Below, piece after piece: positions 49,407 to 61,766 of a stretch of 64,000 bases of DNA (position 1 is its first letter; each line of letters starts with the position of its first letter). A program made the translations under genes and the position numbers. The DNA is from Cliona cf. orientalis (lineage: Eukaryota > Porifera > Demospongiae > Clionaida > Clionaidae). The stretch covers positions 8,300,980 through 8,364,979 of the forward strand of contig OZ005696.1 in the NCBI GenBank assembly GCA_963930775.1, in the 5' to 3' direction. The notes under the pieces are model-generated. The model made no database searches, was not told where the DNA came from, and saw only the letters and a program-made list of their open reading frames with translations.

Positions 49407-50524
49407 TCACTGAATCGGTGAAAAGGCTGCAGGCACCATTGCCTTGATAGTTACATCATTGAAGAACAATGCAGCATCACGAACTGCGGTGATAAGATAT
49501 ACATTGGGTAAGGGGTCATCAAAATAGTAGCTGCTGACCAGTTTCTCTCCATGCCTCCTGCTTGAGAAGCTCTTGTCTATGTCTAGCCCTCTTGTCCAGA
49601 TTCTCATGAGGCCAAATTGAAATGACTACAAAAAAATGAATCAAGCAGTAAATCTCTCGTGATATCACTGGGCATTGTCGATTTGTTACCTTGTTGATTG
49701 CTTAGACCAAACTCGGTGAACCAGAATCCTAGAGGATGGGGATAGTCCATTGCTAGTCTGTCAGGCAGACCTTGGAGGGTTTTGTGAGCAAACTGGGAAA
49801 GGTAGCCCGGTTTACAGTGAATGATCACAAGCTCATAGAAGCCTAAATAATATTGGAAGAATAACCATATAGCTACACTCAGCCTACAGGGGGAGTGTTT
49901 CATACTAAATCCTTTCCTTGGCTCCAACTTCAACTTGTACCATGGGAAGGCATTCAGTATGGCATTTGTCTAGAGTAGTGAGGAAGTGATGCAAATTGAT
50001 AATAAATTTATCTTTGATCGAAATTTTTAATAATGCACAACTGACCTGAGAAATGAACATAGGATGAATCTTTGAAAGACATTCATTCCAGTTATTGTCC
50101 AGTGTTAATGCTTTACGAACATCAGCACGATGCTGGTAATTATCTATTGTGAGGTGAAGGGGGAGAGAAAGAGAGAGCACTGTGTATGACATGACGTGGC
50201 GCTTCTGGGGGACATCAAGCTAGATTTACCAAATTCCCATAAGTGATGTACTTCATTGATTCCTCCCATTTCTGTGATCCAGAATCCCACTAGCTTGGAG
50301 TGTGCCGTCCTGATATGGATATTGCTCTCAATGATCTTCATACACTCTCCAAACTTGTCTGGACAAATGGCATATGACCTAAATTCAAAAATCTTCTTAT
50401 TGACATCATCTTCAGTTAATTTTTGCCTTTGCAGTGCTGCAGTTGATATGGAGGCTGGATATCCACAAACAGACTTCTCTCTGAGTCCATGCAGCAGTCG
50501 AGAACAAGATGCTACCCTGATCAT
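49407..50524 (-). CDS. NIPSNAP-family mitochondrial protein, copy 1
   Basis: Six exons: 50524-50230, 50143-50046, 49969-49906, 49842-49690, 49625-49539, 49483-49407; 257 residues. The family is two ferredoxin-like NIPSNAP domains; vertebrate members act in mitochondria and in mitophagy signalling. The N-terminus (MIRVASCSRLLHGLREKSV) is a plausible matrix signal. Domain 1: FEFRSYAICPDKFGECMKI, AHSKLVGFWITEMGGINEVHHLWEF, YQHRADVRKAL. Domain 2: FYELVIIHCKPGYLSQFAH, PLGFWFTEFGLSNQ, IWPHENLDKRARHRQEL, ending AMVPAAFSPIQ (SFSPLK in NIPSNAP3). The short last intron (49484-49538) restores a frame that otherwise hits a stop. An in-frame ATG also exists at 50539. Confidence 0.9.
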
Positions 50525-50759
50525 TATGAGCAAGGGCATAAATGGGCGGGGCTACATATTTTGTACAACTAGCTAAACTCCACCCATGTCCAGTACACAG
50601 TCCACAAAAAAATTGTTTAGCCTCATCCCTGCATTATCTTTTCAATTACTTCTGGGAGCTATGATTACATCACTTCACCAGTAACTTTGCAGAATTATTA
50701 ATATCAACAGTTTGTATATAGACTAAAAAATTAAGTTCGTCCATTTTTCAGATCACTGA

Positions 50760-51918
50760 TCAACGTAGTGGTGAAAAGGTTGCCGGGACCATGGCCTTTA
50801 CAGTGATATCATTGAAGAAGAGAGCAGCATCACGAACTGCATAGGTGATCAAATTATTGTATGGTGACCATCACAATTATTGATATTGTATACTAAATCA
50901 ACCTGTTTCTCTCCATGACTCCAGCTGAAATAGCTCATCTCTGTGTTTAGCTCTTTTGTCCAGATCTTCATGCGGCCAAATAATTACCGCTGGACATTAA
51001 GAGTATATTTGAATCATTAACTTGACTAGCTCTACAAAACTAGCACCAGCTATATATATACCTTGTTGATTGCTTAGCCCAAACTCAGTGAACCAGAATC
51101 CCAGAGGGTGGGGATAGTCCATTGCTAGTCTGTCAGGCAGACCTTGGAGAGTTCTGTGAGCAAACTGGGAAAGGTAGCCCGGCTTACAGTGAAAGATTGC
51201 AATCTCATAATAGCCTAAAAATATGACATCGATATTATTATTATGTAAGTGGATTGGTTTCCCGTTTACGTGCACGATTCATACCGAAACCCTTTTTTGG
51301 TTCCAACTGCAAGTCATACCATGGAAATGCATTCAACAGCATGTTACTCTAGAAGAAAAGAGAAAGATTGCAGGCAGTGAAATTCCAGACACTGATTATT
51401 TGTTCAATAGTACCGACCTGAGAAACGAACATGGGTAGAATCTTTGAGAAGCACTTGTCGTTCCAGTTCTTATCCAGTGTCAGTGCTTTTCGAACATCAG
51501 CTCGATGCTGGTAGCTCTCTAAAATGTATAGAAAGGTATATATTATACATGTGTTGTGCCCATTAAAATTACTCAATCCTTATCATATGGGAATGGAATA
51601 ACTAGCTATCATACCATACTCCCAGAGGTGATTGACTTCATTGATTCCACCCAGGTCTGTAATCCAAAATCCCAACAACTTGGAATGTGCCGTCCTGAGA
51701 CCAATATTCTCCTCCATGAGCTTCAAGTACTCTCCAAATTTATCCGGACGAATAGCGTACGTCCTAAGCTCGTAGATCTTCTTGTTCTCCGCATCATTGC
51801 TCCCTATGGTCTCAGCCCTACATGCAGCTGCTGTTGTTGAGAGCGAGGCAGAGTGGACTGCTGCAGCCCTATGCCTCACTCCACGAAACAATCTCAAAGA
51901 AGCGGCCAACCTGAGCAT
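50760..51918 (-). CDS. NIPSNAP-family mitochondrial protein, copy 2
   Basis: Tandem paralogue with the same six-exon layout: 51918-51615, 51518-51418, 51348-51285, 51214-51062, 50989-50903, 50836-50760; 261 residues. The N-terminus MLRLAASLRLFRGVRHRAAA is an Arg-rich mitochondrial presequence. Core blocks are YELRTYAIRPDKFGEYLKL, GFWITDLGGINEVNHLWEY, FHCKPGYLSQFAHRTLQGL and ending VRDAALFFND, AMVPATFSPL. Exon 4 is nearly identical to that of copy 1 while the rest has diverged, suggesting local gene conversion or strong constraint. Confidence 0.92.
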
Positions 51919-52088
51919 CTTTTGATATGGACTACACGTGCTAGATCAATGGTCGACCACTTACCCTATGGAAAGGATGGGTGGGGCTGCATATTGAGAG
52001 ATGATGTCATGTATAGCGCCGTGTTAAAAGCAGCCCCACCCCTTGTTTACCTAATTTCATTGCGCGAAATCTTGAACATCGAGAGAAA
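51919..52088. promoter_or_regulatory. Compact bidirectional promoter, NIPSNAP 2 / unknown zinc-finger protein
   Basis: 170 bp between start codons. It contains TTGCGCGAAA at 52050-52059, the same E2F-like decamer as in the D123-like/MLF promoter. Confidence 0.5.
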
Positions 52089-55000
52089 ATGGTGACACGA
52101 GAGGTCTCGCTCTATCTCAAGTATCCAGCATCAAAAGACACACTCCAGCGAGTGCAAAACTCAACGCTCGAATGCGTGATCGAGTTCAAGACGGGAAAGG
52201 AGGCGGTACTTCTGACTACCGCACCGAAAGAACTCAAATCCGAGTATCGGATCAAGGGAAGCGTCTGCCTAGTTGAAGATGAGCTCATAGTGCAATTTAA
52301 ACCGAAGAACACGGGTCTCTATACGGTGCGCATATTCAGCGACACTAGGGAGCTGTGCCGACCGGTTGCATTCCTGATTGATCACAACTGCGACGCGGAG
52401 GGAACCTCCTACTACCACCCCGTGAAGCCGACCGCCTCTTACGTACGCAGGTCCCCCGCCCTTAGCACAAGCTCCGTCGAACAACAGCAGCCCCGATACT
52501 CCGCTTTTGAAGGTGTAAAGCTTCGCCGAGCGCCAGATCCTCAGCAGCGCGGGCCCAGCCCTAGCGCTAGCGGCGGTGGAGGAGGACAGACGCCATCAGA
52601 GCAGCAGAGTCCAGAATCCCACCTTGGCCAGCCCCGCCCCCCTCCTCTGAGCCCGTTTTCGGAAGTGCAACAGGTGCACCCCGAGTCGTTCAACGCTGGG
52701 CATCAATTAGTGAAGGGGTTCACTTCAGATCCCTCCCTTGGTCCTCCAGGTTCTCCAGAACCTCATACATCAATGACACAGGCTGCTGGCTACCAAGGAT
52801 TTCAATCTCCTGAGATCAGTCCAACATCTGATTATAATCTACAGGCTGCAGGAATGGCTCAAATGGGTCGCAGTGTGCCACAGGGAAGTCGGCTGAGCTA
52901 CATGAGTGCTATGGGGAGCCGACCTCCCTCAATGGCTGAAGATTCCGCACAGTTTTCCGGTGATCTTCTCTCAACAGTTCCCGGCAAGAAATCCTTTGAT
53001 CACCTCCACGCAGAGAAGCAGAGGGGGACGACTCCTTCGTACGGAATTAGAAGGAATGTCTTTGACTTCAGCCATAATACCGTCATCACACCAGAAACAT
53101 TCAAGAGCATGGCTGCAATGGGCAGAAGAAAGAAAGCCAAGAAAAGGTAAGTGACCAAATTGTGATAAACATGAGATAATTATTTCTACAAGAATCACTT
53201 ATAGCTATATGGGGCCCAGGGATAGCTACTATGATATGATTACTATTCAATTCGAGGAATCATAGTATGCATTATTTTTACTCTTGAAAGATGTGGAATC
53301 TGCACCAAGAAACTGAAGTCTTCCAAGCTGGTACAGATGGGAGAGGAGGACTTCTGTGAAGCGTGTTTTCGACGACAGTACCTCATTAGGAGTGCCATTG
53401 AACACTTTATGATACCAACTGTGGAGGAGTGTACTGTTGAAGTGCCTGGTGAGTGATGGCTATACATTGCTTGTTGAGGGAGGAAGGAAGGGAGGGAGGG
53501 AGAGAGAGAGAGAAAGAGAGAGAGAGAAAAACGTTACAGTAATCTTTTTTTCAGTTAACAAAAAATCGACGAAGTTTATCACCACAAAAAAGACAATTCC
53601 AAATGTGAATCTGAGAGGTACACAAGCAGAATAGCATATCTCTTAGTAGTACAGCTACTAATTTGGACTCTCGTACATGATATGTGCAGGTTTGGAGCCT
53701 AGTGAAGTGAAGTATGCCCAGGGAGAATTCAAGAAATTTGATATGGAGGGAAATGGTTAGTAGCTGGTACCATAACAAAGTGGATGTAGAATATTATAAT
53801 TATATCCCCACCCCATGCATGGGGTATCTAAAAAAATGTATATGAATAGCATAACATCCATATGTTTGCATTTTATCATAATATCAGATTCTATGACTTT
53901 TCAAGTAGCATATACCAATCGTAGCGACCTTATTGCTAAGATATTTGGACTAATGAGAAACATCTTTTCTGTATCAGGACAATTGTGTATGTACTCTTTG
54001 CCCATTCCCTCCACAAATACACGACATTGTGAATCTATGAATATCTATAATTGCTATAATCATAATTATGCGACCATAATAGGGTGGATAAGCAAAGTGC
54101 TGTTATTTCCACTGATGAAGGCATGCTTCTACTACACTCTGCAAGACAGGGAGATAAAGTCCCTACTCTCCAGTCCAGCTCTGCAATCAGTGGTAAGCTG
54201 CTGGCTTGCATTGATAATCAGATTAGAACTTTTAGTAACTTTTCTCCAAATCCATGTAGATAAAGAGCTATGGATTGGATGAGAGAGACGAGGTACACGA
54301 GATTGAGTTCCTATCCCTGCTCGCATTCGTCGCTCGAGAGAGACAGCGATTGAAGATGAGCACCAATCCTCACACCAAATTCACACCTTCTGATCTAGAA
54401 ATGGCCTACGCCTTTCGCCACCAATTTCAAGGAGCAGCTCAGGCACACAGATCCAGACCCGTCGGTGCCCAGCTACATAGCCCACAGCATACTAGTCCAA
54501 CTCACAGTATGTCACCTCCATTCCATGGCGCTTCACAATCCAACTATCGAATGAGCTCAAGCATGCAGCAGCCAGGACAACCTCAAAGAATGGCGGGAGG
54601 ACACTCGGCCTATTTTTCTCAAGTGGTTAGGAGCCCCACTGAATCCTCTGTTCAGTCTCACTCCTTGCATCCGCCCATAAACCTCAACGCCAGCATGGTA
54701 GCCTCGCCACAGGTTCCAACCTTTTCCCCCATGTCAATAAAAAGGCCTGCCTCCAATATCAATCCTCATCAGTTCAGTCCTTACCATGCACTGTTGCCGG
54801 CCCGTGGAGCAGGAATGGAACGTGGCCACACTAACGTTCAACAGTCTCAGTCCCATTCTCCCAGCAGGCGTGAGGCACAGCTGCAGAGGACTACAACAGA
54901 GCCCACTGCCAGGCGCAACTTGAGCAGTGATCAACCAGACACCACAGGTAAAGATTTTGTTCATATATACGATCATAAAAAGTACATCTGATATCAATTC

Positions 55001-56185
55001 TGGGGAATACAATCCCAACTAAATTCAGGCACACCTTAAAATTAATAGTTAGCTATGTAAGGGGGGGACTCACTTATGTATACGAGGTATGCGCAATAGG
55101 ACACTACCAATTTAGCAGCTGCATAATATGATTGGCGATTTCTCTCCCCTCTGCTGATATCCGCAGGATTTGAGCTTCCTGAAGAGGACAGAGAGGATGC
55201 AGTGGAGGCTGAGGTTCCCCACTTGCCCCCCGACAAGGACCCACGGGCACAGACTCTGACCAAACCACAACCAAAGAAGAAAGGACAAAGCAAAGAAATG
55301 GTGAGCCTGAGCAGGATATATATGCAGCTGCAGCTATATACCTTGCCTTGCCCCAGCACCATATCATCCAGATTGTTCTCTTTCCTGAGAGTTTGGATAG
55401 GGGGCATAGACTAGACTAGAGATCTTGCAGCATAACCATTAGACCAAAATTAATGATTTAATAATACATGGGTGGTCAGGCTGGTTAATATTCTGAGAAT
55501 TCCTAGTATTGTATCTAGGGTCATACCCCATAGGATAGGAGGCATGACATAATATCAATTTGCCAAAAGAATTAAGGTAACAATTAATGAGGTTGGTATT
55601 CAACAAGAACAACTGGTGGGCTAGGAGACGCATGCATGACTATAATTATGTATAGCCACAGTGTAGCTGGTTTTGGAAATTCCCCAAATTGCATCATAGT
55701 TACGCCCCATAGGACAAGAGGCGTACACAATCTGGCCATATTGTTTTAAATTATGATATCAAATTATGTGGGGGCATAGACTAGAGATCTTGCAGCATAA
55801 CCATTAGACCAAAGTTAATGATCTAATAATACATGGGTGGTCTGGTTAATGTTCTGAGAATTCCTAGTATTGCATCTAGGGTCATACCCCATAGGATAGG
55901 AGGCATGACATAGTATCAATTTGCCAAAAGAAGGTAAAATTAATGAGGATGGTATTACAAGAGTAATTGAAATAACTGGTGGGCTAGGAGACACATGCAT
56001 GACTGTATGTATAGCCACAGTGTAGCTGGTTTTGGAAATTTCCCAAAGTTACGTCCCATAGGACAAGAGGCACATAGCTATACACAATCTGGCATAATAC
56101 TAAATAAAATCATGATATCAAATTATTATAGATGCAGGAACTGAAACTGACTGGAGGAGTTTCCGATGGCTGGATGTTGTATTAA
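52089..56185 (+). CDS. Unrecognised protein: beta-sandwich-like N-terminus, CxxC zinc finger, EF-hand-like pair
   Basis: Eight phase-consistent exons: 52089-53146, 53291-53448, 53555-53617, 53690-53755, 54083-54192, 54260-54947, 55167-55300, 56132-56185; 776 residues. Residues 1-110 look like an Ig/filamin-type sandwich (NTGLYTVRIFSDTRELCRPV), possibly related to KY/hillarin repeats. A Pro/Ser/Gln-rich linker follows, then at about 354-378 a zinc-finger pattern CGIC-x17-CEAC. FKKFDMEGNGWISKVLLF resembles an EF-hand loop with an altered last position, and GLDERDEVHEIEFLSLL a degenerate partner. The rest is low-complexity and ends GGVSDGWMLY. I recognise no known family with this order. It is probably an intracellular adaptor. 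Confidence 0.7.
55401..56130. repeat. Two-copy tandem repeat (unit about 365 bp) in the last intron
   Basis: Unit 1 begins GGGGCATAGACTAG at 55401 and unit 2 at 55771. Both run through TAACCATTAGACCAAA, ATCTAGGGTCATACCCCATA and CATAGGACAAGAGGC to a TGATATCAAATTAT tail. Unit 2's tail abuts the acceptor of the last exon. Noncoding. Confidence 0.85.
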
Positions 56186-56278
56186 GACAGACATTACATA
56201 CACTAGCTACTGCATTATTATTAGTATTGAGTTAATTGTCAGTTGTTACATAATGCTTATGACCAATCATAATACTAG

Positions 56279-59200
56279 CTAGATTATACATGTACTTGTA
56301 GAATCCTGAAAGTCTGTGTCACACATAATTGATAAACTGCTGCCGTCCATTCCTGGTAATCTCATAGTATTAGTACATGATCCCAATGGTATTCCTCCCC
56401 CACTCTGTCTCATTGATGAATAATTTTCAGTAATCTCACTGCAGGGCATCTGCAGTTGAGTAGCATAATCATTTGTGTTGATATTGCATCCAGTCGAATC
56501 AGCATTTGCATTGATTAAGTGATCGTTGGTTGCATCGTGATCATCCAGTGTTAATGTTGTGACAATGTCATGGAAGCAAGATGAACTCTCACTACTGGCG
56601 CTCAATAATCCATTCATTTCGTCCAGTTCAGGTGATGTGCTGTTGCTACTGTTCACCGCTATACTAATTTGCAATTGTGCATGTTCATGAACATACTCAT
56701 CAGTTGTAGTACCACCATGGCCAGTAAGTGGTTCCAGTGGGTTCTGAGATTCTAATTCTGTTTTGTAGCCGCTATCGCAGAAACTCCATGCTTGAGTCTG
56801 AGAATCGAGACCAGGAATTTCTCCAGAGGGATGCACCGGTATTGAACATCTTGGCTCGGTTACATATCCCAAACTAGTACTCGGAGAGGATGATGCACTT
56901 TTATCTTGGTAGTTGGAAGAGTTTTGATTTTGATCACTGTTCACTACTATTCCACTGTCAGCGGCTCCGTTGCTCTGAATTATTGTGGGATCATGAGCAG
57001 TAATAATATTAGTATCGTGACTCTCATTATTGTAAGTAGATGTTATGCTTTCTTTTTCTGCATCTTGATCAGTGCAAAGTACGTGTTCTCCCTTTTCGTC
57101 GGTAATGTGCTTCAGTGACATTACGATGCTCTCTTGTGTCGGTGAGTATTTCACGCTGAAATTTCTGTCAATTTCAACTGCTGGAGTGAACTCTGGGTCA
57201 AATTTCTGCATATACATTGCAATCGGGGAAAGGGAAGTAGGTTATAAGTATAATGATGAAATTTAATTATTGTTACGTAGTTATGATGTTGTGAGGTTTA
57301 TACATATAGCTACAGTGTGTACTTGTCCATCAACTTACATCATGAGCCTGCCAGGAGGATATGGATTTGTGTACTGAATCATTACTATGATATCTAAAGG
57401 AAGTGTGTGGGGGATTGTATGTGTGCATGTATGCATGATATTATTGTGCATGCATGTTGTAAATCGTAAGCCAACAGGACATCGTGGCATTGTTATTTTC
57501 CTATTCACTCAATTAGAACCGGATATTATGATGTAAGGCTACAAATAAGAGGAAAATTAATTATTCTATAACTAACAACAGTTACTAATAATTATTGTTA
57601 TTATACTATTATACTCTCTGTAGTTGTGTACGTACTTGTTCAGAGCAATGATAAACAACAGCGAGATCACAACCAGAACGATGAGTACCACCACAGATAG
57701 GGGAATGGCTATGAGGAGCTTAATATCTGCACCTGTTTAACAAAAAAAAAAGATCATTATTAAAAGAGTCTGGTGATTTATATTTTGCAGAACTTGAAGG
57801 CCAGGGCCAGGATATTTACGGTATTGTATGTAAATATAATTTAGATATGCTGATACAAGTGTATAATATTATTATTATTACCATCAGTAACTGTTAATTT
57901 GGGTGCTGGAGGTAGGGTCATTATAGTATTATCATCAGTTGATTCAGGTGCTGGAAAAAAATAGAAAAAAGCGATTATCTTATCCCCACAAGTCTTGTTT
58001 GTATATCTTTTTGGTATTGTCATCCCTACTTCATCCTTCAACTTTATTCAGTTGTTTTTATACTTGTAATAATATGATGGACTTCAGTAAGTACCTGTAT
58101 GTCAACTCACCATCACAGGCAACAGAACCAGAGGTGGTTTTACTCCCATTTCCAGTTAAGCGGTTGGATTCACACGTGCACATTGATGATGGAGACGTAA
58201 CAGCTCTGAGACTGTTGGCCGGACACTGCATGCATTGATCTGAGCCGACGGGTATATGATAATTTTCACCACACACACAATCTTCTCCAGTCGTCATACG
58301 ACCACCATTCATCGTCGTGTAGTTCATAGAACAAGTGCAGCCACTAGCACCTCTAGAAGACATACTGTTCCGTGGGCATTGCTCACAATTCCCTCCAGCA
58401 TTGAGGAAATAATTCTCAACACATACTGGAAAATATACAATGTGGGTAATAACTTTATTACCAAGAGTGTGCACATGGCCATAGCCACCAGTCAGGGTAG
58501 TTAGGTATGTATCTTATCATCATCATCGGCAAGCTACCCGAAATCTAGCCTCGTACCCAGGCCTGGGTGTGAGGCTACCTGAACTCTTACCAATCTCCAT
58601 CATTATGATTTCCAGCTAATTCAAGTTGATAAAATTAATGGTAGCAACATCGCTACTTTGCCGCCTGAAACAGTCTGCTTTATCGAGTTAACGAGGGGCA
58701 TGGCTACCCCTTTGCGCGCACGTGTGAATTTCGGCACTCCCATCATCTATTTAGTTGCACTTACACAAAAACAGAAAACAAGTGATCATCTTATCCCTAC
58801 AAATCTTGTTTTTTTGGCATTGCCATCCTATACTTGTAATCTTTAATTTATGGACTTCAGTAAGTACCTGTATGTCAACTCACCATCACAGGCAACAGAA
58901 CCAGAGGTGGTTGTACTCCCATTTCCAGTTAAGTGGTTGGATTCACACGTGCACATTGATGATGGAGACGTAACAGCTCTGAGACTGTTGGCCGGACACT
59001 GCACGCATTGATCTGAGCCGACGGGTATATGATAATTTTCACCACACACACAATCTTCTCCAGTCGTCATACGACCACCATTCATCGTCGTGTAGTTCAT
59101 AGAACAAGTGCAGCCACTAGCACCTCTAGAAGACATACTGTTCCGTGGGCATTGCCCACAATTCCCTCCAGCATTGAGGAAATAATTCTCAACACACACT

Positions 59201-61766
59201 GGAAAATATACAAATTGAGCAATAACTTTAACACCAAGAGTATAGAGTGTGCACATGGCCATAGCCACCAGTCAGGTAGTTAGGTATGTATCTTATCACT
59301 ATCATTGGCAAGCTACCTGAAGTCTTACCAACCTCCATCATTATGATTTCCAGCTGATTCAAGTTGATAAAATTAATAGTAGCAACATTGCTACTTTGCC
59401 GCCTGAAACAGTCCGCTTTATCGAGTTAAGTTAACGAGGGGCACAGCTACCCTTTTGGGCGCACACGCGAATTTTGGCACTCTTGGGATCCCATCACACA
59501 AGAACAGAAACAAATGATTATCTTATCCCTACACCCTACAAATCTTGTTTGTATAATTTTTTGGCATTACTATCCTATACTTGGATCAAGTGGCAAGAAC
59601 GGCACCGCGAAAATTTTCAACCATAGAAGATACCAGTGACCTAAAACCCTGTCACAATAGCACGCGAAAATTTGGGTGTCGTTTATGCCACTTGACCCCT
59701 ATACTTGTAATATTTAATTTATGGACTTCAGTAAGTGTCTGTACGTCAACTCACCATCACAGGCAAAAGAACCAGAGGTGGTTGTACTCCCATTTCCAGC
59801 TAAGTGGTTGGATTCACACGTGCACACTGATGATTGAGATGTAACAGCTCTGAGACTGTTGGCCGGACACTGCATGCATTGATCCGAGCCGACGGGTATA
59901 TGATAATTTTTACCACACACACACTCTTCTCCAGTCGTCATATGACCACCATCCATCGTCGTGTAGTTCATAGAACAAGTGCAGACATAAGTATCTCTAG
60001 AAGACATACTGTTCCGTGGGCATTGCTCACAATTCCCGCTAGCATTGAAGAAATAATTCTCAACACACGGTGTCACTGGAAAATATTATATACAATGGCA
60101 GCAATAACTTTATCACCGAGAGTAGCTATATCAAAGAGTGTGCACATGGCCATAGCCACCAGTCAGATAGGTAGCTATCTATCTCATCACCTTATCGCCA
60201 CGCAAGCTACCTCATCAAGAAATATTAGCTAGCACTATAATATCAACTAGTATTATGCAAATGCATGTATGCATGCATGCTATGATTATAATAGGGGCTT
60301 ACTCTTGCATTGCAATATGGTTGCGCCGTGTATAATCAGAGATGTTGTGAACCCTGGATTATTGCAGGAACAGGAACACTCTGAGTCCATTGGTTCTCCT
60401 CCCGCAGAGCATATAGCAGGAATGGGTGAGCTTGAGGTGAGAGTACAGTCAGTATCACTGGAATCCTCTGAACACTCTAAAGTTAATGGCCATGCACTGT
60501 AACGATACCGACAATACCTTACGTAGCTAATCATTGCATTTTGATATAATAATATTATTATGCTAGTTCTAAATGCTGTAGGCACCAAAGTGGCTCTGCC
60601 TTTTTGCGGGGATTAGGTTTGCTGGAGCAGGCAAAGGGGTGGTTTCCTGGACCATTAAGTTAATTAGTGGAAGATAAACCTATGGAATTTTCATACAAGC
60701 AAAGAGCTACTAGTCGTAGAAAGCCAGGCAGGCTGGGGCATCATTCGTGAAGGAAATCTGGCTGTATTATACCTTCCACTGTGCAAGTGTTCGTATCCAA
60801 TCTGGGTGTGAAGTCTAGATGTAGTAAAGTATTTTGCAGTGTAGTTACAAAGCTGCATTCTGTTCCATTGTTCAGTTCCCGTTCCAGAATGTACCAGTTC
60901 CATTCACCAGGATCATAAGATCTTAATGCAGAAAGACGGGTACCATCAAAGCAGTCATCATGCTGGTATACCTATCAGTGATCACAAGGGACAGTGACAT
61001 GATAAAAAAGTGTTACTGATTAAAATTAATATCTAATAAACCGTATCGCCCGTGTCCTCATACCATACCAGGTCCTATTAAATATTTAATTTATGTAGTT
61101 AAAGCTAGAATTTATTATCTGCCGTGGAAACAGTAATTAAAATTATTCTCTTGAAGGGTCTAGTGTTTGACAGTCCCAATATAATAATAATTTGCTACAT
61201 TAATTATGATCATGCGAACACATGTATACCCCACAAGTATACATCATTATTATCATTATTATCACTGCTCACAGTATCATTTTGTGGGTCACGGCATTGA
61301 AATTCAATGCTTATTGAGTCATATGTGCCTGATTGCCATAGATCTTTCTGGTTGTTACTTTCGTGTATCATCCACCTCACTCCCGCTCGTCTGTCGGAGC
61401 AGTAAGCACACAAAGAGAATGGATCACTTTCGGTAGCTGTGCAGCAAAAAAAAAATACTCAGTCTAATAACAAGCAGATTACATTTAATTATTACAGGTA
61501 CATCAAAAATCTTTGACTCAGTAAGTACATAGCTAATAATTATGTTTGAAAATGCCATTTCCCCCACACTGAATGCAATTGTATATCTGACATAGATTGT
61601 TATTATGAAATCTTGACAAGATGCCTAATTAGTCATATCATATTTTTATTGAAGTTTCTGCAGTGTAATGCAGGGTTTCATTTCTCTTACGTAAGTTGCA
61701 GGCTGCAGCGTCGCTGAAGCCCACCATCAGATGCAGGCACAGTAGAACAGTATCGTAATGCTTCAT
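56279..61766 (-). CDS. Single-pass receptor-like protein with three tandem ephrin-receptor-like (GCC2/GCC3) Cys-rich exons
   Basis: Eleven exons with consistent phases: 61766-61691, 61436-61243, 60971-60773, 60476-60303, 60075-59755, 59198-58884, 58425-58111, 57950-57882, 57732-57636, 57393-57339, 57205-56279; about 913 residues. A signal peptide (MKHYDTVLLCLHLMVGFSDA) precedes a Cys-containing ectodomain of unknown type. Three about 105-residue repeats follow (CVENYF, GNCEQCPRNSMSSR, EDCVCGENYHIPVGSDQC, QCPANSLRAVTS) that fit the ephrin-receptor-like Cys-rich pattern. A short stalk leads to one TM helix (LLIAIPLSVVVLIVLVVISLLFII). The cytosolic tail of about 320 residues is Ser/Thr/Asn-rich with no kinase and several Tyr motifs (GYVTEP, GYKTEL, EYVHEH). 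Likely a cell-surface recognition receptor; the family is unknown to me. Confidence 0.75.
58111..60230 (-). repeat. Tandem duplication of Cys-rich exon plus intron (unit about 770-870 bp)
   Basis: The coding exons and their flanking introns are both repeated: CATGGCCATAGCCACCAGTC recurs at about 58474, 59254 and 60146, and again in altered form near 63711. The first two exons (315 bp each) are almost identical and the third (321 bp) more diverged. All are phase 1-1, so copies add or drop without frame loss. Confidence 0.85.

Noticed and set aside
53291-53448. CxxC finger as a CTU2 (tRNA thiolation) or LIM domain
   Set aside because: The first Cys pairs look like CTU2, but no PP-loop ATPase follows, and the second half of a LIM domain is missing.
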